Shown piece by piece: positions 1 through 4,698 of a stretch of DNA of 11,885 nucleotides. The position numbers and the translations under genes were made by a program. Source of the stretch: an uncultured Desulfobacca sp. (GTDB taxonomy: Bacteria > Desulfobacterota > Desulfobaccia > Desulfobaccales > Desulfobaccaceae); NCBI GenBank assembly GCA_937958145.1, contig CALGOE010000181.1, positions 1 through 11,885 on the forward strand, written 5' to 3'. The notes under the pieces were generated by a model, which did no database searches, had not been told where the DNA came from, and saw only the letters and a program-made list of their open reading frames with translations. Within the stretch, counting starts at the first letter, position 1. Each line of letters begins with the position of its first letter.

Positions 1-1056
1 CTCATGGAGGCAAAAGGTCTGGGTTGGCAGTGCCGGCGGCGCATTCTGTCGGGTTTCCAGGCCCACATGCAGCGGCAGCGGGAGTTTCCGTTGCGGGATT
101 TTACCGAACGGCTGGACAAACACTCCCGGGTCATCGGCTACGGCAAAGGCGCCCTGGTCTTCCACATGCTCCGCCGCCAGATCGGCGATGCCGCCTTCTT
201 CCGCGGTCTGCGCCTGTTCGTGCGGGACAATCTCCATGCCTGCGCCTCCTGGGGCGATCTGGAGCGGGCCTTCAGCCAGGCCTCGGGCCAAAAACTGGCC
301 TGGTTTTTCCGGCAGTGGGTGGATGGCCTCGGCCAGCCGGAGCTGAAGGTGGCCAACGTCCAGGTTCAGCGGGTGGGGCAGCAATATGTGGTGAAACTGC
401 GGCTGAGCCAGCAGGGGCCGGTCAAGCGGCTTAACGTCCCCATCACGTTTTACGGCGTTGACCGGAGCCGCTCCCTGACAGTGGCGCTGACGCAAAAAAC
501 CCGCCAGGCCGCTGTTTCCCTGGATTTTCCCCCCGAAGAGGTTATCCTGGATGAACAGTACGATGTTTTTCGAAGACTCACTGCAAGGGAAAATCCGCCC
601 ACCTGGGAGCGCCTGCTCACCGCTCCCCTGAAAGTTGCCCTGGCCGCCGCATATGCCGACCACGGGCCGCAGCTGGTGGAGTTCCTGCGGCACAAGGAAG
701 TGGCCTGCCAGGTGCTGCCGCCGCACCAAGCCGCAGACAGTCCGCCGACCACACCTCTCCTGGTGGTAGGCGCCTCCCACCCCTGGATGCCGCAGCTCTT
801 CCGGGATCTGGAGCTGCCAGACACGGGTTGCCTGGCCGTGGTTCGACCCCATCCCCGCCAACCCGGGGCCGTGGTCGGTCTGATCCATTGCCCTGCCGGC
901 GGCGACCCGGAGGCGGCAGGGCGGGAAATATTGGCCTATCCTTTTGCCACAGAAGTTCACCTGGCGGCAGGCCGCCTCGTCTGGCGGCGCCTGGCCCCCA
1001 CCGATCAGGGGCAGCGGTATCCGCTGCCCCCCGGGCGCAGCCCCGATTCCCGGTAG
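1..1056 (+). CDS. M1-family (gluzincin) peptidase-like protein, C-terminal part, 5' end outside window
   Basis: The reading frame is open from the first base, so the gene starts upstream and the HExxH zinc site is not visible. What remains is the end of an M1 aminopeptidase-type catalytic region. The segment VIGYGKGALVFHML (around residues 43-56 of the visible part) matches the M1 helix that carries the transition-state tyrosine. It is followed by the usual GDAAFFRGLRLF and FFRQWVDGLGQPEL stretches. After about residue 120 comes a beta-rich domain. From about residue 215 there is a further C-terminal domain of roughly 130 residues (VGASHP, GLIHCPAGGDPEAA), to which I cannot assign a function. 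M1 enzymes remove N-terminal residues from peptides or act as endopeptidases. Whether this one is active or exported cannot be judged without its N-terminus. A GC-rich dyad follows the stop codon. Confidence 0.72.
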   Translation, partial: LMEAKGLGWQCRRRILSGFQAHMQRQREFPLRDFTERLDKHSRVIGYGKGALVFHMLRRQIGDAAFFRGLRLFVRDNLHACASWGDLERAFSQASGQKLAWFFRQWVDGLGQPELKVANVQVQRVGQQYVVKLRLSQQGPVKRLNVPITFYGVDRSRSLTVALTQKTRQAAVSLDFPPEEVILDEQYDVFRRLTARENPPTWERLLTAPLKVALAAAYADHGPQLVEFLRHKEVACQVLPPHQAADSPPTTPLLVVGASHPWMPQLFRDLELPDTGCLAVVRPHPRQPGAVVGLIHCPAGGDPEAAGREILAYPFATEVHLAAGRLVWRRLAPTDQGQRYPLPPGRSPDSR

Positions 1057-1062
1057 GGATTG

Positions 1063-1102
1063 GGGGAGGGAACAGGGGGCAGTGCCTCCTGGCCCCCTCC
1101 CC
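1063..1102 (+). other. GC-rich dyad after the peptidase gene, possible weak terminator
   Basis: Two alternative stems overlap here. One pairs GGGGAGGG (1063-1070) with CCCTCCCC (1095-1102). The other pairs AGGGGGC (1074-1080) with GCCCCCT (1092-1098) across an 11-nt loop. Only a short TTTT follows, at about 1112-1115, so this is not a textbook intrinsic terminator. The remaining sequence up to 1240 contains another short GC hairpin around 1132-1146 and nothing else I recognise. Confidence 0.35.
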
Positions 1103-1253
1103 TGAGAAAAACTTTTGCCGGAAACTGCTGGAGCGGCCCGGGGCCGCCGAAGCCCTGAACACAACGAGCACGGCTCGCCCTCTTTGGTGGCACAGGCCTC
1201 CCGGCCGCTGACAGTTTGACGAGCAAGTCTTATGAACCAGAAAGGAGTTCACC

Positions 1254-1916
1254 ATGCGGCGGGATAAAATAACCATAGTGATTTTGGCAGCGTTGTCCTT
1301 CTCCCTTCTGGCCGCCGCCAGCAGCGGGCTGTGGCTGCTGTGGCAGCCGCCCCCGGGGATTGCCGACGGCGCCAGCACCCTGTTGGGCCTGGGGCGGGAC
1401 CAGGTGTTCACCGGCCTCATGCTCCTGTCTCTGGCCAACCTGGTGCTGCTGGCCGGGTATCTGCTGCTCCAATGGCCGCTGCTGGCCGCTGGCGCCGCAG
1501 CCTTGCTGCCGCATGCCACGGTGCGGGGGCTGGCCGCCGGGGCGGCGGCTTTGGGGGCTTTGGTGCTCCTCTCCCTGCCTTGGCTGGGCAAAGGGGCCGG
1601 TCCGGCAACGGTCCAACCTGCAGCCGAGCCGGCCGCGCCGGCGGCGGCCTTGCCGGCCGTTGCCACGACTGCTGCCCCGACCGTGGCGGCACCCCTCCGC
1701 CAGACCCCGACCGCAGCGGCGCCGGCCCGCCGGGCGCCCAAGGTGGCGGCGGTCCGGCCCCAGCCGCTGCGGGCGGCAGCGGTGCGCCGGGTGCCGCCGC
1801 GCCCCCGCCACGTCTCGGTCCACCGCCCCTACTGGCGGCAGCCAACCCGGGTAAAACCCGTCAGCCGTCCCTGCAAAGGCCGGTACGTCTCCCGCCCCCT
1901 GCTAGCCCGCTATTAG
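1254..1916 (+). CDS. Unrecognised small membrane protein with Pro/Ala-rich, then basic, C-terminal tail
   Basis: This 220-residue protein starts at ATG 1254, seven bases after an AAAGGAG ribosome binding site (1241-1247), so the start is well supported. I do not recognise the family. Three hydrophobic segments are visible, at about residues 6-30, 51-72 and 93-111. The stretch 74-86 is also hydrophobic and could add a fourth. A positively charged N-terminus (MRRDK) suggests N-in topology. Residues 112-160 are almost only Ala, Pro, Thr and Val and look disordered. Residues 160-220 are rich in Arg and Lys with scattered aromatics (HRPYWRQP) and have one Cys (207). With three spans the basic tail would lie outside the inner membrane, where it could touch peptidoglycan or anionic polymers. 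This is speculation. The high GC of the tail allows long antisense open frames, but those have no support. Confidence 0.7.
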   Translation: MRRDKITIVILAALSFSLLAAASSGLWLLWQPPPGIADGASTLLGLGRDQVFTGLMLLSLANLVLLAGYLLLQWPLLAAGAAALLPHATVRGLAAGAAALGALVLLSLPWLGKGAGPATVQPAAEPAAPAAALPAVATTAAPTVAAPLRQTPTAAAPARRAPKVAAVRPQPLRAAAVRRVPPRPRHVSVHRPYWRQPTRVKPVSRPCKGRYVSRPLLARY

Positions 1917-1966
1917 CAGGCATCAGCCCAAGGGGCTACGCCATGATGGGGAGGCCCATGCCTGCC
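1916..1966 (+). other. Candidate structured RNA element before the FmdE-like gene
   Basis: An 8-bp closing stem pairs GCAGGCAT (1916-1923) with ATGCCTGC (1958-1965). It encloses a hairpin AGCCC/GGGCT (1925-1929 with 1933-1937). A competing hairpin ATGGG-GAGG-CCCAT (1946-1959) would break the closing stem. The 3' strand of the closing stem can instead pair with GGCGGGC downstream (1960-1966 with 1976-1982, one G-T pair, A8 in the loop). I cannot match this to a known riboswitch. The folding was done by eye, so the structure is only a candidate. Confidence 0.35.
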
Positions 1967-1967
1967 G

Positions 1968-1992
1968 AAAAAAAAGGCGGGCAGAGCCCGCC
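1968..1992 (-). terminator. Intrinsic terminator facing the minus strand
   Basis: GGCGGGC (1976-1982) and GCCCGCC (1986-1992) form a perfect 7-bp stem with a 3-nt loop. Eight A residues (1968-1975) precede it on the plus strand, so a minus-strand transcript would read hairpin then U8. The plus-strand side is followed by CTATATGG, which gives no U-tract. No convincing minus-strand gene lies to its right, so it may stop antisense transcription from inside the FmdE-like gene. Confidence 0.6.
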
Positions 1993-2085
1993 CTATATGG
2001 AATCGCCAAGCGGTACGAGGGCGGCCGGCGGCCGCGGCAAAACTTTTCCAATATATTGAAGATACTTGAGAAAGGAAATGATCTC

Positions 2086-2829
2086 ATGAAGTGTTTTTTC
2101 CAGGCCGTTTTATTGACCCTGGCACTGTTGACGTTCTCCTCCCCCCTGGACGCTGGCGCCGGCCGGCCGCCGGTGCAGAAGGACATTACGCCGGAATGGT
2201 TCTTCCCCGCCTGGCTGGGCCAGAGCCCGCATGCGCCCTCTTTCCAGGTGCGGGACACCGTCAATAAATACGGCCGTTACGCCCAGCAGGTCAAGATCAT
2301 CACCCTCAAGGACCTGATCAAATTCCACGGCCATTTCTGCGGCGGCCTGGTGGAGAGCGCCGGGGCCCTGCGCCTGGCCCTGGATGCCCTGTTCCCCGAC
2401 CGCGTCATTGATCGCACCGACCTGCGGATCATCTCCAATAATTCCGCCTGCGGCGGCGACGTGGCGTCCTACCTCACCGGCGCCCGCTCCCGCTTCGGCA
2501 GCCACCACATTGACAATACCCTGAAGGAAAGCGAATTCATCGTCCAAAAGGTGTCCAGCGGCGAGACGGTGCGGGTCCGGGTCCGCCCGGAGGCCTACCC
2601 CCATGAGGTGCGGACCCTGATGAAAAAGATCGAGTCCGGCCAATACACGCCCCAGGACCTGGACAGCTTTCAGGAATTGCAGTGGAATTATGCCCGCCGC
2701 CTGGTAACCCGCCCCCTGAGCGAAGCCTTTGTGGTGGAAAAACTCCCGGACTTCACCTGGCCGCCGCCGGTCTGTCCGGACCTGGGACGCCGGCGGGACA
2801 ACGACTATAAAAACGCCCCAGCCCGATGA
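2086..2829 (+). CDS. Exported FmdE-family protein (formylmethanofuran dehydrogenase subunit E-like domain)
   Basis: This 247-residue protein starts at ATG 2086, nine bases after AAAGGA (2071-2076). An upstream in-frame TTG at 2056 would bury the signal peptide and has no ribosome binding site. Residues 1-23 form a Sec signal (Lys, hydrophobic FFQAVLLTLALL, likely cleavage near LDA), so the product is probably periplasmic. The FmdE signature is clear. HGHFCGG (residues 81-87: His81, His83, Cys85) follows the helix KDLIKF, and SACGGDVASYLTGAR (120-134) carries the second conserved Cys (122). FmdE-type domains are named after a protein encoded with molybdenum formylmethanofuran dehydrogenase and likely bind metal through these residues. 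The exact reaction is not established. The C-terminal zinc ribbon of some family members is absent. The exporter gene downstream has its own promoter, so the two may not be one operon. Confidence 0.8.
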   Translation: MKCFFQAVLLTLALLTFSSPLDAGAGRPPVQKDITPEWFFPAWLGQSPHAPSFQVRDTVNKYGRYAQQVKIITLKDLIKFHGHFCGGLVESAGALRLALDALFPDRVIDRTDLRIISNNSACGGDVASYLTGARSRFGSHHIDNTLKESEFIVQKVSSGETVRVRVRPEAYPHEVRTLMKKIESGQYTPQDLDSFQELQWNYARRLVTRPLSEAFVVEKLPDFTWPPPVCPDLGRRRDNDYKNAPAR

Positions 2830-2886
2830 CCCTTAGGGCCAGCCGCCGGTTGCCCCCCCCAGGATCAGCCCATTTTATATAGCCAC

Positions 2887-2915
2887 TTGACTATATGAAC
2901 ATTTGTGCATATCAT
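2887..2915 (+). promoter_or_regulatory. Sigma70-type promoter of the TauE/SafE gene
   Basis: The -35 box TTGACT (2887-2892) and -10 box TATCAT (2910-2915) each match consensus at five of six positions and are exactly 17 bp apart. Transcription would start near 2922, giving a leader of about 29 nt with GGGAGG (2936-2941) before ATG 2951. The surroundings are AT-rich compared with the rest of the window. Confidence 0.75.
2893..2912. promoter_or_regulatory. Probable ArsR/SmtB-type operator
   Basis: The sequence ATATGAACA-TT-TGTGCATAT is a 20-bp inverted repeat whose 9-bp arms agree at eight of nine positions. It fills the spacer between the -35 and -10 boxes and overlaps the -10, so a bound protein would block RNA polymerase. 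From memory of the family, the ATATGAACA half-site is typical of ArsR/SmtB repressors. A second dyad, ATATAG-N8-CTATAT (2877-2882 with 2891-2896), overlaps the -35. No regulator gene is in the window. Confidence 0.6.
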
Positions 2916-2950
2916 AAGGACAGCAAATCTTCATTGGGAGGTTTTCTGTC

Positions 2951-3727
2951 ATGCTCTATGCCATTTATATAGTTACCGGTGTCATCGCCGGCATCGTGGG
3001 AGGGCTGTTGGGGACCGGCGGCTGCGCCCTGATGATGCCGGTGATCCGCTTCGGCTTTCATTTCGACCCGGCCCTGGCCGTGGGCACCACCCTGACGGCA
3101 GTGGTCTTCACCGCCGCCTCCGGGGCCATCCAACACTGGCGCATGAAAAATGTGGATGTGGATACGGCCCTCCTCACCGGCTACAGCGGCATTTTGGGCG
3201 TCATCATCGGTTCGGTGGTCTTCGGCTATCTCAAGCCCTACGGCGAGCTCATTGATCTGATCATCGGCCTGGCCTTTATCGTGGTGTCGCTGCGGATGCT
3301 CTATGAAGGGTTTCTGGCGCGGGGCGGCCAGCCGCCGGTGGGTACGGCCATTCCCGGCCGGCCGTTGGGGAAGACGGTGCTGGGGTCGGGCATCGGCGTC
3401 TTGACGGGGATTATCGGCCTGGGCGGCGGCTATGCATTGGTGCCGTCCTATCTCTATTTCCTCAAGGCGCCAGTGAAGCTGGCCATCGGCACTTCCATGG
3501 CCGCCTTTGTCTGGATGGCTCTGGTGGGGGCGATCTTCAAGATCTACCAACAGGTGGTGGATATCCCGGCGGCCGTCGCTCTGGGGGTGGGCGCCCTGGT
3601 GGGTGCCATCATCGGGGCCAGACTGGTGGCCAGGATCAAGCCCCATATCCTCAAAGGCCTGTTCGGCCTGCTCTTTTTGTATGTCTCGTTGAAGTATATC
3701 CTGCTCTACTTCAATATCCGCATCTAA
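2951..3727 (+). CDS. TauE/SafE (TSUP) family transporter, putative sulfite/organosulfonate exporter
   Basis: This is a 258-residue inner-membrane protein of typical TSUP length. About eight hydrophobic segments are visible in two homologous halves. The repeated family motif appears twice: GGLLGTGGCALMMP (residues 17-30) near the N-terminus and GIIGLGGGYALVP (153-165) opening the second half. Family members move sulfite, sulfonates, sulfoacetate or related anions, or are of unknown specificity; substrate cannot be read from sequence. Start ATG 2951 follows GGGAGG (2936-2941) by nine bases. The gene has its own promoter with an embedded ArsR-type palindrome, which suggests induction by a metal, an oxidant or a reactive sulfur species. 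One oddity is Cys25, the only cysteine in the protein, which stands where Gly or Ser is usual in the first signature motif. The gene is convergent with the 58-aa gene. Confidence 0.85.
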   Translation: MLYAIYIVTGVIAGIVGGLLGTGGCALMMPVIRFGFHFDPALAVGTTLTAVVFTAASGAIQHWRMKNVDVDTALLTGYSGILGVIIGSVVFGYLKPYGELIDLIIGLAFIVVSLRMLYEGFLARGGQPPVGTAIPGRPLGKTVLGSGIGVLTGIIGLGGGYALVPSYLYFLKAPVKLAIGTSMAAFVWMALVGAIFKIYQQVVDIPAAVALGVGALVGAIIGARLVARIKPHILKGLFGLLFLYVSLKYILLYFNIRI

Positions 3728-3749
3728 ACGGCGGCCGGGGGGTGCAGGC

Positions 3750-3778
3750 AGGACCGGGCAACGGCGCCTTCCGGTCCT
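3750..3778. other. Hairpin between convergent genes
   Basis: AGGACCGG (3750-3757) and CCGGTCCT (3771-3778) form a perfect 8-bp stem with a 13-nt loop. It lies 22 bp after the transporter stop and just past the stop of the convergent 58-aa gene. Neither side has a U-tract, so it is a weak or factor-dependent terminator at best, or protects the 3' ends of both messages. Confidence 0.45.
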
Positions 3779-3784
3779 CCCGGC

Positions 3785-3961
3785 TCAGCCCAGATGGGAT
3801 TTCATCCCGCGGTTCTGCTGCTCCTTGAGGCGTTTGACGAATTTCTTGAGGAGGCGCACGGCCTCATCCCCATCTTCGTCCAGGACCACACTGGCCATCT
3901 GCTGAAATTCTTCTTGGCTTAAGGGTAATACCAGCGCCGGGCGTTCGCTTGGCTCGGTCAT
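3785..3961 (-). CDS. Small protein of 58 residues, family not recognised
   Basis: The start ATG (3961-3959) is preceded by a strong ribosome binding site, GGGAGGA (complement of 3968-3974), six bases away. The frame stays open further upstream, but only by running through the tRNA-Thr terminator and tRNA-Thr, so this start is much better. The protein reads MTEPSERPALVLPLSQEEFQ at its N-terminus. It then has an acidic patch (LDEDGDEA, residues 27-34) and ends in a Lys/Arg-rich amphipathic helix (RLLKKFVKRLKEQQNRGMK, 36-54). No signal peptide, membrane segment, cysteine or known domain is visible. It is probably a soluble, largely helical cytoplasmic protein. Its function is unknown. It lies alone, convergent with the transporter gene and downstream of tRNA-Thr. 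A weak promoter may lie between 3980 and 4040, but no clear one is seen. Confidence 0.65.
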   Translation of the reverse strand: MTEPSERPALVLPLSQEEFQQMASVVLDEDGDEAVRLLKKFVKRLKEQQNRGMKSHLG

Positions 3962-4069
3962 GATCTGTCCTCCCGTCTTTCTCTGCTTTACGCACATTAG
4001 GTTACCATAAAGAGATGGGGGCGAGCAACGGAGCACAGCATGGTTTTTGTTTGTCTCTGAGACGACAAC

Positions 4070-4107
4070 AAAAAAACCAGAGGGGTTGGCCATATCGGCC
4101 AACCCCT
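4070..4107 (-). terminator. Intrinsic terminator of tRNA-Thr
   Basis: AGGGGTTGGCC (4081-4091) and GGCCAACCCCT (4097-4107) form a perfect 11-bp stem with a 5-nt loop. On the minus strand it is followed within four bases by seven U residues (A7 at 4070-4076). It begins 10 bp after the tRNA 3' end. Confidence 0.92.
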
Positions 4108-4116
4108 TGCTATCCC

Positions 4117-4191
4117 TGGAGCCGGCAGGGGGATTTGAACCCTCGACCTGCTGATTACGAATCAGCTGCTCTACCACTGAGCTATGCCGGC
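4117..4191 (-). tRNA. tRNA-Thr (anticodon CGT)
   Basis: Read on the minus strand, GCCGGCA (4191-4185) pairs with TGCCGGC (4127-4121). Discriminator U and an encoded CCA (4119-4117) follow. The D arm is GCTC/GAGC. The anticodon arm is GCTGA-TTCGTAA-TCAGC, which places CGT at positions 34-36 and reads ACG. The T loop TTCAAAT is standard. The T stem GAGGG/CCCCC has one A-C mismatch (50-64). Length is 75 nt with CCA. It has its own promoter and terminator. Confidence 0.95.
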
Positions 4192-4200
4192 TTGGCGATT

Positions 4201-4229
4201 ATTGTAACCGCTGTTAGTCTCTTTGGCAA
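4201..4229 (-). promoter_or_regulatory. Promoter of tRNA-Thr
   Basis: On the minus strand, TTGCCA (complement of 4224-4229) and TACAAT (complement of 4201-4206) are 17 bp apart. The predicted start lies only a few bases before the tRNA 5' end at 4191, so the 5' leader would be very short. The rest of the stretch up to 4406 shows nothing I recognise. Confidence 0.8.
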
Positions 4230-4406
4230 TGGTCCCTGTGCCTTTGAGCATATTTTTGCCCTACCTTTGACCGCCACCAAGCTTCCCCGTGAGCAGGGCG
4301 ATTCCCTGGGCAGTCGGGCAAACTTTCAGGGGCAAGAGCGGCAGGGGCCCAAAGAGGGACCTGGCCCGGCGGTTGGAGCAGCCCGGAGAAAAGCCGAGAT
4401 TTGAAG

Positions 4407-4433
4407 AAAAAAGGCCCGGGAATGACCCGGGCC
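4407..4433 (-). terminator. Intrinsic terminator of tRNA-Leu
   Basis: GGCCCGGG (4413-4420) and CCCGGGCC (4426-4433) form a perfect 8-bp stem with a 5-nt loop. On the minus strand six U residues follow directly (A6 at 4407-4412). It lies 11 bp after the tRNA 3' end. Confidence 0.92.
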
Positions 4434-4444
4434 CCTGAATATAA

Positions 4445-4531
4445 TGGTGCCGAAGCGGGGACTCGAACCCCGACAGGCCTACGCCCACTAGACCCTGAAC
4501 CTAGCGCGTCTACCAGTTCCGCCACTTCGGC
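4445..4531 (-). tRNA. tRNA-Leu (anticodon CAG)
   Basis: On the minus strand the gene opens with GCCGAAG (4531-4525) and closes with CTTCGGC, discriminator A and encoded CCA (4447-4445). The anticodon arm is CTAGG-TTCAGGG-TCTAG, which places CAG at 34-36 and reads CUG. A long variable arm (around TGGGCGTAGGCCTG) marks it as a class II tRNA. The T loop is TTCGAGT with stem CGGGG/CCCCG. Length is 87 nt with CCA. Confidence 0.96.
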
Positions 4532-4590
4532 AGTGCTGACGGTCTCTCGCCGCGACGGGGAGATTATTTCTGGTGAAAATTTCAGCTGTA

Positions 4591-4619
4591 TTTGTATAAT
4601 ATATTTTTCAGGTTGTCAA
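4591..4619 (-). promoter_or_regulatory. Probable promoter of tRNA-Leu
   Basis: A perfect TTGACA (complement of 4614-4619) is followed after 17 bp by TACAAA (complement of 4591-4596), a four-of-six match. The start would be near 4584, giving a leader of about 53 nt before the tRNA. The -35 lies in the left arm of the shared dyad at 4613-4633. Confidence 0.6.
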
Positions 4620-4633
4620 TTGCATATTGACAA
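4613..4633. repeat. Perfect 8-bp dyad between divergent promoters
   Basis: TTGTCAAT (4613-4620) and ATTGACAA (4626-4633) are exact inverted repeats separated by five bases. Each arm holds a TTGACA, one reading toward tRNA-Leu and one toward ribF. It may be a shared regulatory site or simply two back-to-back -35 boxes. Confidence 0.6.
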
Positions 4634-4655
4634 TTATCCCGGCCGGAAAAATTAT
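4627..4655 (+). promoter_or_regulatory. Candidate promoter of ribF
   Basis: A perfect TTGACA (4627-4632) is followed after 17 bp by AATTAT (4650-4655), a four-of-six -10 match. The start would be near 4662, about 33 nt before the ribF ATG. A perfect TATAAT also occurs on this strand at 4595-4600, but it lacks a -35 box at the right distance. Confidence 0.5.
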
Positions 4656-4698
4656 GAAACTAAGTCCGGGAAACATGGGGTGTTGCGGCAATCTATGA
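4654..4698 (+). CDS. Possible 14-codon leader ORF overlapping the ribF start
   Basis: ATG 4654 opens a frame that reads MKLSPGNMGCCGNL and stops at TGA 4696-4698, overlapping the ribF ATG at 4695 in an ATGA arrangement. GGAAAA (4645-4650) is its only ribosome binding site candidate. Translational coupling to ribF is possible. The candidate promoter at 4627-4655 would start transcripts downstream of this ATG, so the ORF would be used only from an upstream start. Chance is a serious alternative. Confidence 0.2.
   Translation: MKLSPGNMGCCGNL

Noticed and set aside
1208..1236. CTGACA and TATGAA 17 bp apart as a promoter for the membrane protein gene
   Set aside because: The -10 is poor and the predicted start near 1243 would fall inside the ribosome binding site at 1241-1247.
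617..1741. A 374-codon minus-strand open frame across the peptidase end and the membrane protein gene
   Set aside because: Low-complexity Ala/Gly/Arg/Pro composition typical of an antisense frame in GC-rich DNA. It spans two plus-strand genes and the gap between them.
1105..2049. AAAACTTTT occurring in two leaders (around 1108 and 2039) as a dispersed repeat
   Set aside because: The shared part is too short, and the flanking sequences differ. It could be chance without genome-wide counts.
2052..2057. TATATT as a -10 box for the FmdE-like gene
   Set aside because: The region 16-18 bp upstream is GC-only sequence with no -35 resemblance.
3785..4177. A 130-codon version of the small minus-strand gene
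   Set aside because: The extra N-terminal part is a translation of tRNA-Thr and its terminator. The internal ATG at 3961 has a strong ribosome binding site.
4595..4600. Perfect TATAAT on the plus strand upstream of ribF
   Set aside because: No -35 box at 16-18 bp and no proper extended -10 TGn. It is more likely part of the AT-rich spacer of the divergent tRNA-Leu promoter.
4401..4694. A long N-terminal extension of RibF
   Set aside because: It would translate the tRNA-Leu gene in antisense and has no homology to RibF. The family start is at 4695.
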